Positions 35,268 to 45,152 of a DNA stretch of 64,000 bases are shown here, in pieces. The notes beneath the pieces were generated by a model. The model had not been told where the DNA came from and did not search any database. It saw nothing but the letters and a program-made list of their open reading frames with translations. The position numbers were made by a program, and so were the translations under genes. Origin of the DNA: Thioclava sp. SK-1 (GTDB lineage: Bacteria > Pseudomonadota > Alphaproteobacteria > Rhodobacterales > Rhodobacteraceae); contig NZ_MDHA01000025.1 in assembly GCF_001705665.1 (NCBI RefSeq), positions 124,001 through 188,000 on the forward strand, written 5' to 3'. Each line of letters opens with the position of its first letter. Position 1 is the stretch's first letter.

Positions 35268-36402
35268 CACCGTGCTGTCCTTTGACCACCTCTTGCGCCG
35301 ACAGTTCGGGCGGCACAAAATCGTCATCCCAATGGAGAACCTCGTCTCGCAGCATCGGTGAAATCTGCGAAAGCCAACCTTCTTCAATCACCACACGGCG
35401 CTGGTTCCAAAAGACCAGCTCACGGCTTTTTTTCATCACAGGCATGTTCAGCCGACCAAGGAACAACGCCGGGTGCGCATTCATCAGATAATATGCAAAG
35501 CGACTGTTTTGCAAAACACGATCAGCTTCTTCGCGCCAAGGTTGCCCTGCCTCAATCCTAGCTATGACCCCCGCAAAAATATGAGCCTCGCGCAGATCGC
35601 TCTTCATCGACATATCAATAACCCGGCGCACCTCATCATCGGACATTTGAATGGCTGCATCACGGATTGCCTCGGGCTTGAGCAAAGTGTTGATCGTGAA
35701 ACCTCGCTCTGCAAACCAGCCGCTCAGCCTGACCTCGCCGCGCCGCACCACCAGAAACTTGTCGTTATACAACGGCATACGTCGCCAATAGGTCAGGAAA
35801 TTAGGTGAGTGCAGAACCCTCTCCCCAAAACGATAAAAATAGGACTGCACATGGCGGTGATTAACCTTGATGTGCTTGGTATTATAGAAAATGCCATATA
35901 GATCGGCCGGATCAGCCATCGCGGTCTCGATCAAGGTGCAATTATCACGCAGCGGAAACCAATTACTGTCATTCATAATGATCAGCGTAGAAGGCATTGG
36001 CCCGCGGTCCGCAAGGGTCATGACCCCCTCGCGATAACCGCCGAAATCATAACCGAAATTGGGGCGTTGAACGATCAATGCCGCGTGATCCTTAAGCCGT
36101 TCAAGATCACTTGGCGCAATTGGCGCATTTGACACGATCAGCGGGTTGAAACCCTTGTCGCGCAGATGGTCTAGGTGACGCAGGAATGACGGCAGCAGCC
36201 CGCTGGGCTGATACATCAGAACGATCGCGACATGATCGCCCAACACCAGCTTTCCCTCTGTGCGGATCACCTGAGGGCGCATCTGCACATCATAGCGAAC
36301 TCGGTCCGGCCACCCCTTCAGTATGGGGACTACAGCTTTGAATTGCTTTCCGAACCGAAGGATCTCGCGTTTGACTTTCCAGGCAGGGATCATAGGCAAC
36401 AT
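35248..36402 (-). CDS. Rhamnan synthesis F (RgpF)-family protein
   Basis: 384 residues. RgpF features: HVAIVLMYQPSGLLPSFLRHL, GFNPLIVSNAPI, RPNFGYDFGGYREGV, TLIIMNDSNWFPL, SYFYRFGERVL. The family includes predicted glycosyltransferases for rhamnose-rich polysaccharides. Its 3' end overlaps the neighbouring capsule gene by 20 bases on the opposite strand, so both belong to a small surface-polysaccharide island. Confidence 0.82.
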   Translation of the reverse strand: MLPMIPAWKVKREILRFGKQFKAVVPILKGWPDRVRYDVQMRPQVIRTEGKLVLGDHVAIVLMYQPSGLLPSFLRHLDHLRDKGFNPLIVSNAPIAPSDLERLKDHAALIVQRPNFGYDFGGYREGVMTLADRGPMPSTLIIMNDSNWFPLRDNCTLIETAMADPADLYGIFYNTKHIKVNHRHVQSYFYRFGERVLHSPNFLTYWRRMPLYNDKFLVVRRGEVRLSGWFAERGFTINTLLKPEAIRDAAIQMSDDEVRRVIDMSMKSDLREAHIFAGVIARIEAGQPWREEADRVLQNSRFAYYLMNAHPALFLGRLNMPVMKKSRELVFWNQRRVVIEEGWLSQISPMLRDEVLHWDDDFVPPELSAQEVVKGQHGVISSRT

Positions 36403-36488
36403 TCCAGGGCAAAGATTTATGTGACGTTTTAAACCTTCTGCCCGGCGGCCCGCGCCAGAGCAATCCCGAAAGCGGACCTCTGGTCAGG

Positions 36489-36511
36489 AAAAAGGGCCCC
36501 GAAGGGCCCCT
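36489..36511 (-). terminator. Terminator after pnp
   Basis: GGGCCC repeated around a short loop forms a compact GC stem, followed on the minus strand by a T run; 23 bases after the pnp stop. Confidence 0.8.
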
Positions 36512-36533
36512 CAACAGTCAGTTCTAGCGAAAA

Positions 36534-38666
36534 TTATTCGGCTTTTTCAGCAACGACTTCTTCGCCAGTTTCCTGATCGACCATTTTCATGCCCAAGCGG
36601 ACCTTGCCGCGATCGTCAAAGCCCAGCAGCTTGACTTTCACTTCCTGGCCTTCTTTCAGCAGATCGGACGGGTGGTTCAGACGCTTGTTTGCGATTTGCG
36701 ACACATGGACCAGACCATCACGCTTACCGAAGAAGTTCACGAACGCGCCGAAATCGACGAGTTTCACGACTTTACCGGTGTAGATCGCGCCTTCTTCCGG
36801 CTCTGCGACGATCGAGTGGATCATCTCATAGGCCTTCTTGATCGCTTCACCATTGGCGGAGGCAATCTTGATGACACCATCGTCGTTGATGTCGACTTTC
36901 GCGCCCGACACTTCCACGATCTCACGGATGACTTTACCGCCCGAACCGATCACTTCACGGATCTTGTCGGTTGGGATCTGCATGGTTTCGATACGCGGAG
37001 CGTGCTCTGAGAATTCGGTCCGGCCAGCGGCCAGCGCCTTGTTCATCTCGCCCAAGATGTGCAAACGACCGTCTTTCGCCTGCGCAAGCGCCTGCTCCAT
37101 GATCGACGGCGTGATGCCTGCAACCTTGATATCCATCTGCAACGAGGTGATCCCGGCTTCGGTGCCTGCTACCTTGAAGTCCATATCGCCAAGGTGATCT
37201 TCGTCACCCAAGATATCGGTCAAGACGGCATAGCGGCCATCATCTTCCAAGATCAGGCCCATCGCGACACCCGCTACCGGTGCTTTCAGCGGAACGCCCG
37301 CATCCATCATCGCCAAGGAGCCACCGCAAACCGATGCCATCGAGGACGAGCCGTTCGACTCGGTGATCTCAGAGACAACGCGGATGGTGTAGGGGAAGTC
37401 GGTCGCGGCTGGCAATACAGCCTGCAGCGCACGCCATGCCAATTTACCATGACCGATTTCACGACGACCCGGACCGCTTACGCGACCAACCTCACCCACC
37501 GAATAGGGAGGGAAGTTGTAATGCAGCATGAAGTTGGATTTGTAGTTGCCATCCAGCGCGTCGATGAATTGTTCATCATCGCCCGTGCCCAACGTGGTCA
37601 CGACCAAGCCCTGCGTTTCACCACGGGTGAACAGCGCCGATCCGTGGGTGCGTGGCAAAATGCCAACTTCCGACAGGATCGGACGTACGGTCGTATTGTC
37701 ACGGCCGTCGATACGCGCGCCACCATTGATGATGTCACCGCGCAAGATGCCCGATTCCAGCTTTTTGATAGCCGAACCCAGGTTCGCATCTGCCAGATCG
37801 TCTTCGGACAACGCCGCTTTGATCGTGTCAACCGCAGCCGAAATTGCGTTCGAACGCTCTTGCTTGTCTTTCAAAGCAAAGGCTGCACGCATCTGCGTCT
37901 CACCTGCTGCTTTGACCTTATCAAACAGCGCCGAATATTCTGGCGGCTGGAAATCAAAGGGCTCTTTTGCACAGGCTTCGGCCAGATCGATGATCAGGTC
38001 CAAAACGGGCTGCATCGCGTCATGGCCAAATTTGACCGCGCCCAGCATCTCTTCTTCCGACAGCTCATAGGCTTCGGATTCAACCATCATCACGGCGTCT
38101 TTGGTGCCGGCAACGACCAGATCAAGACGCTGCTCAGGGTTGTTGCGCAGCTGTGTCATATCTTCAACTTCAGGGTTGAGGATATATTCACCATCGGCAA
38201 AACCAACGCGGGCCGCGGCGATTGGGCCCATGAAAGGCACGCCCGAAATCGTCAGCGCAGCCGATGCGGCGATCATTGCAACAACGTCCGGCTCATTGAC
38301 CAGATCGTGGCTTAACACGGTGCACATCACCAGCACTTCATGTTTGAAGCCCGGAACGAACAGCGGACGGCAAGGACGGTCGATCAGACGCGCCGTCAGT
38401 GTTTCTTTTTCGGTCGGGCGGGCTTCACGCTTGAAGAAACCGCCTGGAATTTTACCGGCGGCGTAATATTTCTCTTGGTAGTGGACCGTCAGCGGGAAGA
38501 AATCTTGTCCCGGCTTCGGTGCCTTGGCAAATGTCACGTTGGCCATAACGCTCGTTTCGCCCAGAGTGGCGATCACAGAGCCGTCGGCCTGACGTGCAAC
38601 CTTGCCGGTTTCCAGCGTAAGCGTCTCTTCGCCCCACTGGATGGATTTTTTCGTAACGTTGAACAT
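36534..38666 (-). CDS. pnp: Polyribonucleotide nucleotidyltransferase (PNPase)
   Basis: 710 residues, full length. Two RNase PH domains (about 5-140 and 315-460, the second with [12 protein letters not shown] and [14 protein letters not shown] metal/phosphate residues), KH domain (about 555-610, [15 protein letters not shown]) and S1 domain (about 620-690, [21 protein letters not shown]). 3'-5' phosphorolytic exonuclease of the degradosome. Downstream of rpsO on the same strand, the conserved bacterial order. Confidence 0.98.
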   Translation of the reverse strand: MFNVTKKSIQWGEETLTLETGKVARQADGSVIATLGETSVMANVTFAKAPKPGQDFFPLTVHYQEKYYAAGKIPGGFFKREARPTEKETLTARLIDRPCRPLFVPGFKHEVLVMCTVLSHDLVNEPDVVAMIAASAALTISGVPFMGPIAAARVGFADGEYILNPEVEDMTQLRNNPEQRLDLVVAGTKDAVMMVESEAYELSEEEMLGAVKFGHDAMQPVLDLIIDLAEACAKEPFDFQPPEYSALFDKVKAAGETQMRAAFALKDKQERSNAISAAVDTIKAALSEDDLADANLGSAIKKLESGILRGDIINGGARIDGRDNTTVRPILSEVGILPRTHGSALFTRGETQGLVVTTLGTGDDEQFIDALDGNYKSNFMLHYNFPPYSVGEVGRVSGPGRREIGHGKLAWRALQAVLPAATDFPYTIRVVSEITESNGSSSMASVCGGSLAMMDAGVPLKAPVAGVAMGLILEDDGRYAVLTDILGDEDHLGDMDFKVAGTEAGITSLQMDIKVAGITPSIMEQALAQAKDGRLHILGEMNKALAAGRTEFSEHAPRIETMQIPTDKIREVIGSGGKVIREIVEVSGAKVDINDDGVIKIASANGEAIKKAYEMIHSIVAEPEEGAIYTGKVVKLVDFGAFVNFFGKRDGLVHVSQIANKRLNHPSDLLKEGQEVKVKLLGFDDRGKVRLGMKMVDQETGEEVVAEKAE

Positions 38667-38742
38667 TCAGCGTATCCTGTCTGGAAGGTCACAGGCGTAT
38701 CCCGTGCCTCCCGTTTGAATGGCGGCCCCATTGCCGCCGCCC

Positions 38743-38796
38743 CCCTTATCCTCTTGCATGTGCCCGGGGGCTTGGGCCGCATGTCTCAGATAAGGG
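38743..38796 (-). promoter_or_regulatory. Extended hairpin in the pnp leader
   Basis: CCCTTATC / GATAAGGG outer stem (eight pairs), then CATG/CATG and GCCC/GGGC inner stems, in the rpsO-pnp gap about 75 bases before the pnp start. Position and shape resemble the RNase III-cleaved leader that lets PNPase repress itself in E. coli (analogy, not proof). Confidence 0.6.
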
Positions 38797-38985
38797 CTGG
38801 CCATACACGAAAACGGCGCTGTAGGGAAGCAGCGATTGCCCACGCACCGCAATCGGCACTGTGACAGATGCTCGCGGCGGCATTTTCAAAATTTGCAACC
38901 AATCGCTGATCTGAAACATCATGAATTCATCCATGTGCAAGACGACTAAGCAAGGATGTGATGCGCATAATAGAGGCAGATATAA

Positions 38986-39017
38986 AAACGCCCGCCTTCT
39001 GCTGAAGGCGGGCGTTT
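38986..39017 (-). terminator. Terminator after rpsO
   Basis: AAACGCCCGCCTT / AAGGCGGGCGTTT perfect stem with a short loop, T/A-rich flank, 20 bases after the rpsO stop. Separates rpsO from pnp. Confidence 0.88.
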
Positions 39018-39038
39018 CAATCGGCCAGGCCGAATAGC

Positions 39039-39308
39039 TTAGCGGCGGATGCCAAGACGCTGGATCAGCGACTGGTAGCGCGCTTCGTTTTTGTTTTTCG
39101 TGTAGTCCAACAGCTTACGACGCTGAGCAACCAACATCAAAAGACCACGACGCGAGTGGTTGTCTTTTTTGTGGGTTTTGAAATGCTCTGTCAGGTTGGT
39201 GATGCGCTTGGTCAAGATCGCAACCTGAACTTCGGGCGAGCCGGTGTCGCCTTCTTTGGTTGCGTATTCTTTGATCAGGGCATTTTTGTCTTCAACGGTG
39301 ATCGACAT
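39039..39308 (-). CDS. rpsO: 30S ribosomal protein S15
   Basis: 89 residues, the standard length. [54 protein letters not shown] are diagnostic. AAGGAG lies before ATG 39308; the longer frame is excluded by family length. Confidence 0.98.
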   Translation of the reverse strand: MSITVEDKNALIKEYATKEGDTGSPEVQVAILTKRITNLTEHFKTHKKDNHSRRGLLMLVAQRRKLLDYTKNKNEARYQSLIQRLGIRR

Positions 39309-39449
39309 CGGGATCTCCTTAGATAAAGGGTTGGGGCACAAGCCGGGATGTCGTCCAGCAAGGTCCATAAGCACCGCCACAAGTGCGGATGCGCGCAGCT
39401 ACGGCAAATTGGATAAAAAAGCAAGCCTAAATGCGCCCCGCTCCCCTGT

Positions 39450-40496
39450 TCACAAATAGGCAAAATCTGCTGGTGTGACCAACATCACATCCTTGATCGT
39501 TAGATCCGCAGCGTTCAAAACCTGCGCCATGCGCAGCCCGTTCAGCACAATCCACGCAGCGTTTTCTGTTTCCTGCGACGGCTCTATTGTAAGATCGGGC
39601 GCAGCCCCTTCATCAGGGTCATAGATCACCGCAATCTGGTCAACCGCCCTATCATAATCCACAATGACCGGTGGGTTGTCCGGGTCTGTCCACTCCCCCA
39701 GGGCAAACAGATCACCACCTTCGCCCCCGGACGCCCAATCCCCCGTCCCCACCATTAACGTGTCCGCACCCCTGCCGCCGTTCAAATAATCCGCCTGATC
39801 TACGTCACTTTCGCCAGTTTCCGCACCCCGCACAAGCCCGACCAAAAAATCGTCGCCCGCATTGCCGTCCAATTCATCCGCGCCAAGCCCGCCGATCAAG
39901 ATATCATCGCCGTCGCCACCGCATAGGCTGTCGTCCCCCTCGTCGCCCAAAAGCCTGTCGACCCCGGCCCCACCCAGGACGCTGTCATCACCCTTGCCAC
40001 CGTGCAAAACATCGCCCCCAAAGCCACCCGATAGCGTGTCATTGGCCGCACCGCCCAACACCATGTCATCGCCATCCTCACCCTGTAGCAAGTCAGCATC
40101 TTGCGCGCCAATCAACGTGTCGTCCCCGGTATCGCCCCACAGGCTGTCGCCACCATCTTCGCCCGCAATCAGATCATCCCCCGCATATCCGTTTATCTGA
40201 TCACCGCCTGCCCCGCCGGCCAGTGTATCGGCGCCCTCATCCCCCCACAGCACATCGCCTGCATCACTGGTGGCATCAGAGGCGCCACGAGGCGGCCCAG
40301 CGAAAATGGCGGCGGTTGCATCGTTTTGCGCATCGCTGTCGCCGGTGTCGTCCGCTTCGGACGTGTCCAAAGGCGCATCGCGTTGCAACATCGCATCGGC
40401 GTCGTCGCCATCGCCATCGCCAATGACACGGTCAAACACCAGCCCCAATGAGACGCCAGCAACCAAAAGCCCCAACAGACCAGATAGCAACAACAT
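39450..40496 (-). CDS. Membrane-anchored RTX-type calcium-binding repeat protein
   Basis: 348 residues. N-terminal hydrophobic anchor MLLLSGLLGLLVAGVSLGLV, then an acidic linker, then about 14 RTX-like nonapeptides (GGxGxDxLxG: GDEGDDSLCGGDGDD, GGKGDDSVLGGAG and others, about 85-235) and a non-repeat C-terminal domain (about 240-345). Rhodobacteraceae have many such proteins; most lack the anchor and use type I secretion. Here the hydrophobic start suggests a different route. Function unknown. Confidence 0.8.
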   Translation of the reverse strand: MLLLSGLLGLLVAGVSLGLVFDRVIGDGDGDDADAMLQRDAPLDTSEADDTGDSDAQNDATAAIFAGPPRGASDATSDAGDVLWGDEGADTLAGGAGGDQINGYAGDDLIAGEDGGDSLWGDTGDDTLIGAQDADLLQGEDGDDMVLGGAANDTLSGGFGGDVLHGGKGDDSVLGGAGVDRLLGDEGDDSLCGGDGDDILIGGLGADELDGNAGDDFLVGLVRGAETGESDVDQADYLNGGRGADTLMVGTGDWASGGEGGDLFALGEWTDPDNPPVIVDYDRAVDQIAVIYDPDEGAAPDLTIEPSQETENAAWIVLNGLRMAQVLNAADLTIKDVMLVTPADFAYL

Positions 40497-40589
40497 GTAA
40501 TGCCCCTTTCGACAAACAGGACATTACATGAACATTGTTGACGCTTCGGAAACATCTGCGCCAATTTATGGTGCAAATTTCAATATAGG

Positions 40590-41108
40590 TCAGGCCCAGA
40601 TCTGCGGCTGCGTTTCATAGCCAATATACAGCGGATGCTTGGGCGCGCCGGCCTTGGTCAGCCCCAAGTGATACAGCCGATGTCCGGAAGCACGCAAAAG
40701 TGCCTCGACCGTCGCGCCACGCGCCCCATGCGCCCCATGCGCCCCCCACGCACAGATTACACGGTCCTGTGTCCCGTTGACCCAATCCAAACTGTCCAAA
40801 ATCGCCTGATCATTTTCAGGCCCAACCGGATCGGCCTGCGCGCGCATCACCTTGGGATCAGTTGCACGATAAGCAAAAATATTGGTTACACGGAAACCAC
40901 CAAATCCCAACGCCCGCGCCCGCCGCTCGCAGCGTTCCACGGTAGGATCATTTTGCACCTCTGTCGCGGTAGAGGGGTTAAGCATGATAAACAACGCCCG
41001 CGGCAGATCCCCGTCCCAGACACGTGTCAGAAGATAACGATAGGACTCGCAGTCTGAATAGACCGCGATGGACGCTGCATCCCCCTTCAGATGTTCACGC
41101 GTGATCAT
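40590..41108 (-). CDS. DUF1643 family protein
   Basis: 172 residues. Matches DUF1643: YRYLLTRVWDG, LFIMLNPSTATEVQNDPTVERCERRAR, FGGFRVTNIFAYRATDP, and GLTKAGAPKHPLYI near the end. Probably a small cytoplasmic enzyme of unknown activity. An internal run GAHGAHGARGA comes from repeated 9-base units (near 40720-40750). Confidence 0.85.
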   Translation of the reverse strand: MITREHLKGDAASIAVYSDCESYRYLLTRVWDGDLPRALFIMLNPSTATEVQNDPTVERCERRARALGFGGFRVTNIFAYRATDPKVMRAQADPVGPENDQAILDSLDWVNGTQDRVICAWGAHGAHGARGATVEALLRASGHRLYHLGLTKAGAPKHPLYIGYETQPQIWA

Positions 41109-41144
41109 CGGCTAACCTCCGTGCCAGCCCGCCGCAGACAGGTG

Positions 41145-42047
41145 TTACAGGTTGAACACACGGCTGGGATGCACCTCTCCGGATTTATAGATGCCCACGG
41201 CGATCGGCTGACCTTGATAAGACACCCATGCCTCATCGCCATATTCAACGTCAGAGGCCAAAACCATCCCCGGATTGCCGTTTTTCAACCGAACCGCCCC
41301 CTCAGGTGTGCATTTCAGCTCTGGCAGATCCTCCAACCCCAGTTCAAGCGGCAGCAGTTTGGCGTCCAGCTCTGGCGTCTTTGCCAGCTCCTCCACCTGC
41401 GCCATTGTCAAACCATCCTCTGCCTCAAACGGGCCAGACCATGTGCGCCGCAGCCACAGAACATGGCCCAAACACCCCAGCGTCTGCCCCAGATCCCGCG
41501 CGATAGACCGCACATAGCCGCCTTTCCCGCACACCATTTCCAGTTCCACCGTATCAGCATCAGGGCGTGCGATCATCTCCAGGCTATCGACCCACAGCTC
41601 TCGCGCCGCCAGCTCCATCTCCTCGCCCGCACGCGCCAGCTTATAGGCGCGTTCACCATCCACCTTCACCGCTGAAAATTGCGGCGGAACCTGCATGATA
41701 TCCCCCGTGAACGCCCCAAGCGCGGCGCGAATATCGTCATCTGACGGACGCGCATCGGCGGTTTCGATCACCTCTCCCTCGGCATCATCGGTATTGGTTG
41801 CAGCCCCTAAGCGGACCTGAAACCGGTAACATTTCAATGCGTCGGTAATATAGGGAACGGTCTTCGTCGCCTCCCCTAATGCGATGGCCAACACCCCGGT
41901 AGCAGCCGGATCCAATGTCCCCGCATGACCTGCCTTTTTCGCCCCAAACGCCCAGCGCACTTTATTGACCACGGATGTCGAAGTCATGTCCGCTGGCTTA
42001 TCCACGATCAACCAACCAGAAATATCACGACCTTTTTTGCGTGCCAT
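41145..42047 (-). CDS. truB: tRNA pseudouridine(55) synthase TruB
   Basis: 300 residues. [18 protein letters not shown] and [22 protein letters not shown] with catalytic D47; [18 protein letters not shown] typical. Makes Psi55 in the T loop. Start 42047 is the standard N-terminus [11 protein letters not shown]. In the rbfA-truB-rpsO-pnp translation cluster, with a DUF2233 gene inserted between rbfA and truB. Confidence 0.96.
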   Translation of the reverse strand: MARKKGRDISGWLIVDKPADMTSTSVVNKVRWAFGAKKAGHAGTLDPAATGVLAIALGEATKTVPYITDALKCYRFQVRLGAATNTDDAEGEVIETADARPSDDDIRAALGAFTGDIMQVPPQFSAVKVDGERAYKLARAGEEMELAARELWVDSLEMIARPDADTVELEMVCGKGGYVRSIARDLGQTLGCLGHVLWLRRTWSGPFEAEDGLTMAQVEELAKTPELDAKLLPLELGLEDLPELKCTPEGAVRLKNGNPGMVLASDVEYGDEAWVSYQGQPIAVGIYKSGEVHPSRVFNL

Positions 42048-42144
42048 CGGCCAGCGCTCCTTTTCCAGATGCTTGGTGTCTTGGGTATGTCTGGCGGGCC
42101 TGCTACCCAAAACCGTGGCTGCGGTCAATCAATGAGCCAGCCAC

Positions 42145-42903
42145 TTAGGGCACGTCAGGCGCAACCAAACCAACAATCGGTCCCATCGGCAGACCCAAAT
42201 CCGCCCGGCCTAGGGCGGGAACCGTCAACCGCGATATTTTTCCATCGAAATACAGCGCGTTTTGCGCCCCTAAGCCATCGCGGAACAATCGTGCAAACAA
42301 GTGGAAATTAACCGGTTGATCGGAAATTGCAAACCACGCAACCTGCCCATCGGGTGATACGCCAACACCATTGCGGATGTGAACCGAATCGCTGTCATGC
42401 ATGAATTTCGGATGGAGCGCGCCGTCGATCACCAACATCGGACCAGATTGCGTGGCATAGCGACACATGGGTGGATCGGCGGCAAAGGCGCGCGATTCGA
42501 TCACCCGCAAACGATCAGAGATACAAAACACACCATTGGGCAACAGGCCGAAATTTCCCGGCCCTGCCGAGGTCACAAGCCTGTGCTGCTCAATCCCATC
42601 TTCCGCGAACAACCCAACCGGGGCCCGATCCGCATGATACATCCCTGCATTCATCGCAAAGACCAAATGCTGCCCCTGCGGGATTTGTTGTTGTAATCGC
42701 TCAAAGGTGCCGATCACGGCACCATTGGGATCATCCAACCACAATTGCACATCGTCACCTGCCTGAACCTGACACACCGTGAACGTTGCGTCATCAAAGA
42801 CCATATCGTGGCACGGTGCATCTTGCGCCCATGCCGCAGCACCCAAGAAAAGCGCCACAATTGCGCTGGTTATCAACCGCAGCTTAGGCGCCCAGATCAT
42901 CAT
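42145..42903 (-). CDS. Phosphodiester glycosidase (NAGPA/DUF2233) family, secreted
   Basis: About 252 residues with a signal peptide (LRLITSAIVALFLGAAAWA). Motifs: VFAMNAGMYHADRAPVGLF, GNFGLLPNGVFCI, ATQSGPMLVIDG, HIRNGVGVSPDGQ, all usual for the NAGPA/DUF2233 family. Possible role in cell-wall or glycan turnover. The start overlaps the end of rbfA; ATG 42903 or 42900 both fit the signal peptide. Confidence 0.85.
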   Translation of the reverse strand: MMIWAPKLRLITSAIVALFLGAAAWAQDAPCHDMVFDDATFTVCQVQAGDDVQLWLDDPNGAVIGTFERLQQQIPQGQHLVFAMNAGMYHADRAPVGLFAEDGIEQHRLVTSAGPGNFGLLPNGVFCISDRLRVIESRAFAADPPMCRYATQSGPMLVIDGALHPKFMHDSDSVHIRNGVGVSPDGQVAWFAISDQPVNFHLFARLFRDGLGAQNALYFDGKISRLTVPALGRADLGLPMGPIVGLVAPDVP

Positions 42904-43318
42904 CTGACGGGCTGTCGTCATCGGGTTGGGCGATATCGCGCTGCACAGTCTCATTGGCAAACAAACGCCGTGTCTCATCCATTCGATCAAAGGTCTCATC
43001 GATACGGAACCGCAGATCGGGGGCGAATTTCAGCGTCAGGTTTTTGGCCACAACATGGCGCAGCTCCCCCTTGTTGCGCGCCAGGGCCTTAATCAGCCCT
43101 TCGGCATCGCCCCCGCCCAGTGGCGCAACGTAAACCGTTGCGACCTTCAGGTCATTGGAGCATCGCACCTCGCCCACGGTCACCGACACGCGCGCCAAAT
43201 CCGGATCATGCACATCGCCACGCACCAATACATCGGACAAAGTCCGACGGATCAATTCGCCTACACGAAGCTGCCGCTGAGTGGGCCCGCGGCCCGAAGA
43301 AGAATGGTTCTTTGACAT
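42884..43318 (-). CDS. rbfA: Ribosome-binding factor A
   Basis: 144 residues from MSKNHSSSGRGPTQRQLRVG. Conserved RVSVTVGEVRCSNDLKVATVYV and LRHVVAKNLTLKFAPDLRFRID. KH-like 30S maturation factor. The acidic tail ends DDDLGA, and its coding end overlaps the next gene's start. Confidence 0.95.
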   Translation of the reverse strand: MSKNHSSSGRGPTQRQLRVGELIRRTLSDVLVRGDVHDPDLARVSVTVGEVRCSNDLKVATVYVAPLGGGDAEGLIKALARNKGELRHVVAKNLTLKFAPDLRFRIDETFDRMDETRRLFANETVQRDIAQPDDDSPSDDDLGA

Positions 43319-43414
43319 AGGCTGCACATAGTCCTTCCCAATGCACACTGCAACGGGCTTTACCCGCCCCACTGACCCAATATAAGCAGATCCCGATCAC
43401 GAAGGAGTAAAACA

Positions 43415-44221
43415 ATGAGCAACCTGCCCGGAATCGTCATCGTCGGGGCCTCTGGCCGGATGGGACAAATGCTTATCAGCACGATTGCAGCCTCCGACAA
43501 GGCCCGATTGGTCGGTGCCGTTGAACGCAGCGCACATGCGTGGGTGGGACAGGATCTGGCCGATATCATGGGATGTGCACGCGGCGTAACAGTCACCGAT
43601 GACCCGCTCGAAGCCTTCTCAACCGCGCAAGCTGTCATCGACTTTACCGCCCCCGAAGCCACACTTGGCTTTGCCGAGCTGGCCGCGCAGGCCCGCGCCG
43701 CCCATGTCATCGGCACCACAGGCTTCAGCGATGCGCAACTGGAGGCGCTCAAACCCGCCGCACGCCACTCGGTGCAGATCCGCGCCGGCAACATGAGCCT
43801 GGGCGTGAACCTGCTCACCCAGCTCACCAAAAAGGTCGCACAGGCCCTTGATGCCGACTGGGATATCGAAGTGATCGAGGCCCATCACAACCGCAAGGTC
43901 GACGCGCCATCAGGTACGGCCTTGATGCTGGGCGAAGCGGCCGCCGAGGGGCGCGGCATTGCCTTGGCTGAAAATACGGAATCGGGCCGCGATGGCATCA
44001 CCGGGGCGCGCGCCCCCGGCGCCATCGGTTTCTCCGCCATTCGCGGCGGCGATATCGTGGGCGAACATGATGTGCTCTTCGCGGGTCTGGGTGAACGCAT
44101 CGTGCTACGCCATGTCGCGACCGACCGCGCCATCTTCGCCCGTGGCGCGCTCAAGGCCGCACTCTGGGGACAAGACCGCACACCGGGTCAATATGACATG
44201 ATGGATGTCTTGGGGCTGTGA
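43415..44221 (+). CDS. dapB: 4-hydroxy-tetrahydrodipicolinate reductase
   Basis: 268 residues. N-terminal [11 protein letters not shown] nucleotide motif, [15 protein letters not shown] with catalytic His/Lys, and [17 protein letters not shown]. Lysine and diaminopimelate synthesis. Divergent from rbfA; GAAGGAG precedes the ATG. Confidence 0.97.
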   Translation: MSNLPGIVIVGASGRMGQMLISTIAASDKARLVGAVERSAHAWVGQDLADIMGCARGVTVTDDPLEAFSTAQAVIDFTAPEATLGFAELAAQARAAHVIGTTGFSDAQLEALKPAARHSVQIRAGNMSLGVNLLTQLTKKVAQALDADWDIEVIEAHHNRKVDAPSGTALMLGEAAAEGRGIALAENTESGRDGITGARAPGAIGFSAIRGGDIVGEHDVLFAGLGERIVLRHVATDRAIFARGALKAALWGQDRTPGQYDMMDVLGL

Positions 44222-44225
44222 TCCC

Positions 44226-44274
44226 TTTTCATCTTGCCAAAAATATCCCGGGGAGCCCCGAACCGAGGGGCTTT
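44226..44274 (+). repeat. CATCTTGC...AATATCC element, copy d, plus terminator
   Basis: TTTTCATCTTGCCAAAAATATCCC (44226-44250) just downstream of dapB, followed by an AGCCCC / GGGGCT hairpin and TTT (44254-44274). Confidence 0.65.
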
Positions 44275-44313
44275 GCCCCGTGGATCGGGGTGGGGCAGCG
44301 CCCCATTGCCATC

Positions 44314-44955
44314 TCACCACATCACCCGCTTACCTTGGTAATCGAAAAACCCACCCGACTGCGCCGCAGACAAACCCGATAGAACATCAATCAACATCTG
44401 CGCCACCACATTGGGCGCAATCTTGTCGCGCGTGTAGCCTGCGGTAAACTCGGTATCCACCGTGCCGGGATGCAAACAGGCCATGACGCCATGCGGGTGT
44501 TTGCGTTTCAGCTCAACCGCCGCTGTATGCACCAGCTGATTCAACGCGGCTTTCGACGTTCGATAGCTGTACCACCCGCCAAGCCCATTATCCCCGATAG
44601 AGCCGACCCGCGCTGACAGCACCCCAACATGACATGGCTCAGCACGTGGCAATAACCGCGACAGATGCTTCAGCACCAGTGCCGGCCCGATGGCATTCAC
44701 CGAAAATTGCGCCAACAAGCTTTCCGACGAAAGTTGCAAAAGTGACTTTTCTGGCTGCCCCAACTGCCCGGTAGCGATAAAAACCATCTGAAATTCACCG
44801 CTCAGCGCACCCAAAGCCTGCGCCACACTTTCCTCAGAGGTGATCTCCAGACCATCGCGTGAGCGCGACAAGCCAATCACCTCCCCCTGTGCGGCCAACC
44901 GATTGCGCAACGCCGCACCAATGCCGCCGCTATCTCCGATCACCAATGATCGCAT
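44314..44955 (-). CDS. Short-chain dehydrogenase/reductase
   Basis: 213 residues. Cofactor loop GDSGGIGAAL (GxxGGIG pattern), LSAR with the catalytic Ser and YRTSKAALNQLV (YxxxK). HPGTVDTEFTAGY follows, as in classical SDRs. Looks like the CsgA/SniffeR-type small SDRs; substrate unknown. Confidence 0.88.
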   Translation of the reverse strand: MRSLVIGDSGGIGAALRNRLAAQGEVIGLSRSRDGLEITSEESVAQALGALSGEFQMVFIATGQLGQPEKSLLQLSSESLLAQFSVNAIGPALVLKHLSRLLPRAEPCHVGVLSARVGSIGDNGLGGWYSYRTSKAALNQLVHTAAVELKRKHPHGVMACLHPGTVDTEFTAGYTRDKIAPNVVAQMLIDVLSGLSAAQSGGFFDYQGKRVMW

Positions 44956-45059
44956 CTGACTGTCCTCCTGTACCTTCCCCTGCAGCTTGCATCAGAAAAA
45001 AGGGCCGATGTGGTCATTTTCTACTTTTCATTCACGATTGCGCCCGTATAGTCACCGCC

Positions 45060-45152
45060 ATGACACGAAGCCCTGCATATGTTCAGCTGACTGCCCACGC
45101 CACGGCGCGCGGCCTGTCGCTTCGTGGCCTCCTCCTTCTTAGCCTCCTCTGA
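45060..45152 (+). CDS. Leucine-rich leader peptide of leuA
   Basis: 30 residues, MTRSPAYVQLTAHATARGLS ending LRGLLLLSLL-stop; seven of the last ten residues are Leu. It sits 118 bases before leuA. This is the layout of a transcription attenuator, in which ribosome stalling at Leu codons senses charged tRNA-Leu. No long ribosome-binding site is visible. Confidence 0.8.
   Translation: MTRSPAYVQLTAHATARGLSLRGLLLLSLL

Noticed and set aside
37059-38315. Long open frame of 418 codons on the plus strand opposite pnp
   Set aside because: It is a frame shadow of pnp: no start signal, composition is His/Arg/Gln-rich and no family is visible, while pnp is certain.
39671-40426. 251-codon Pro/His/Arg-rich plus-strand frame
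   Set aside because: Antisense shadow of the RTX repeats; composition mirrors the Gly/Asp codons of the other strand.
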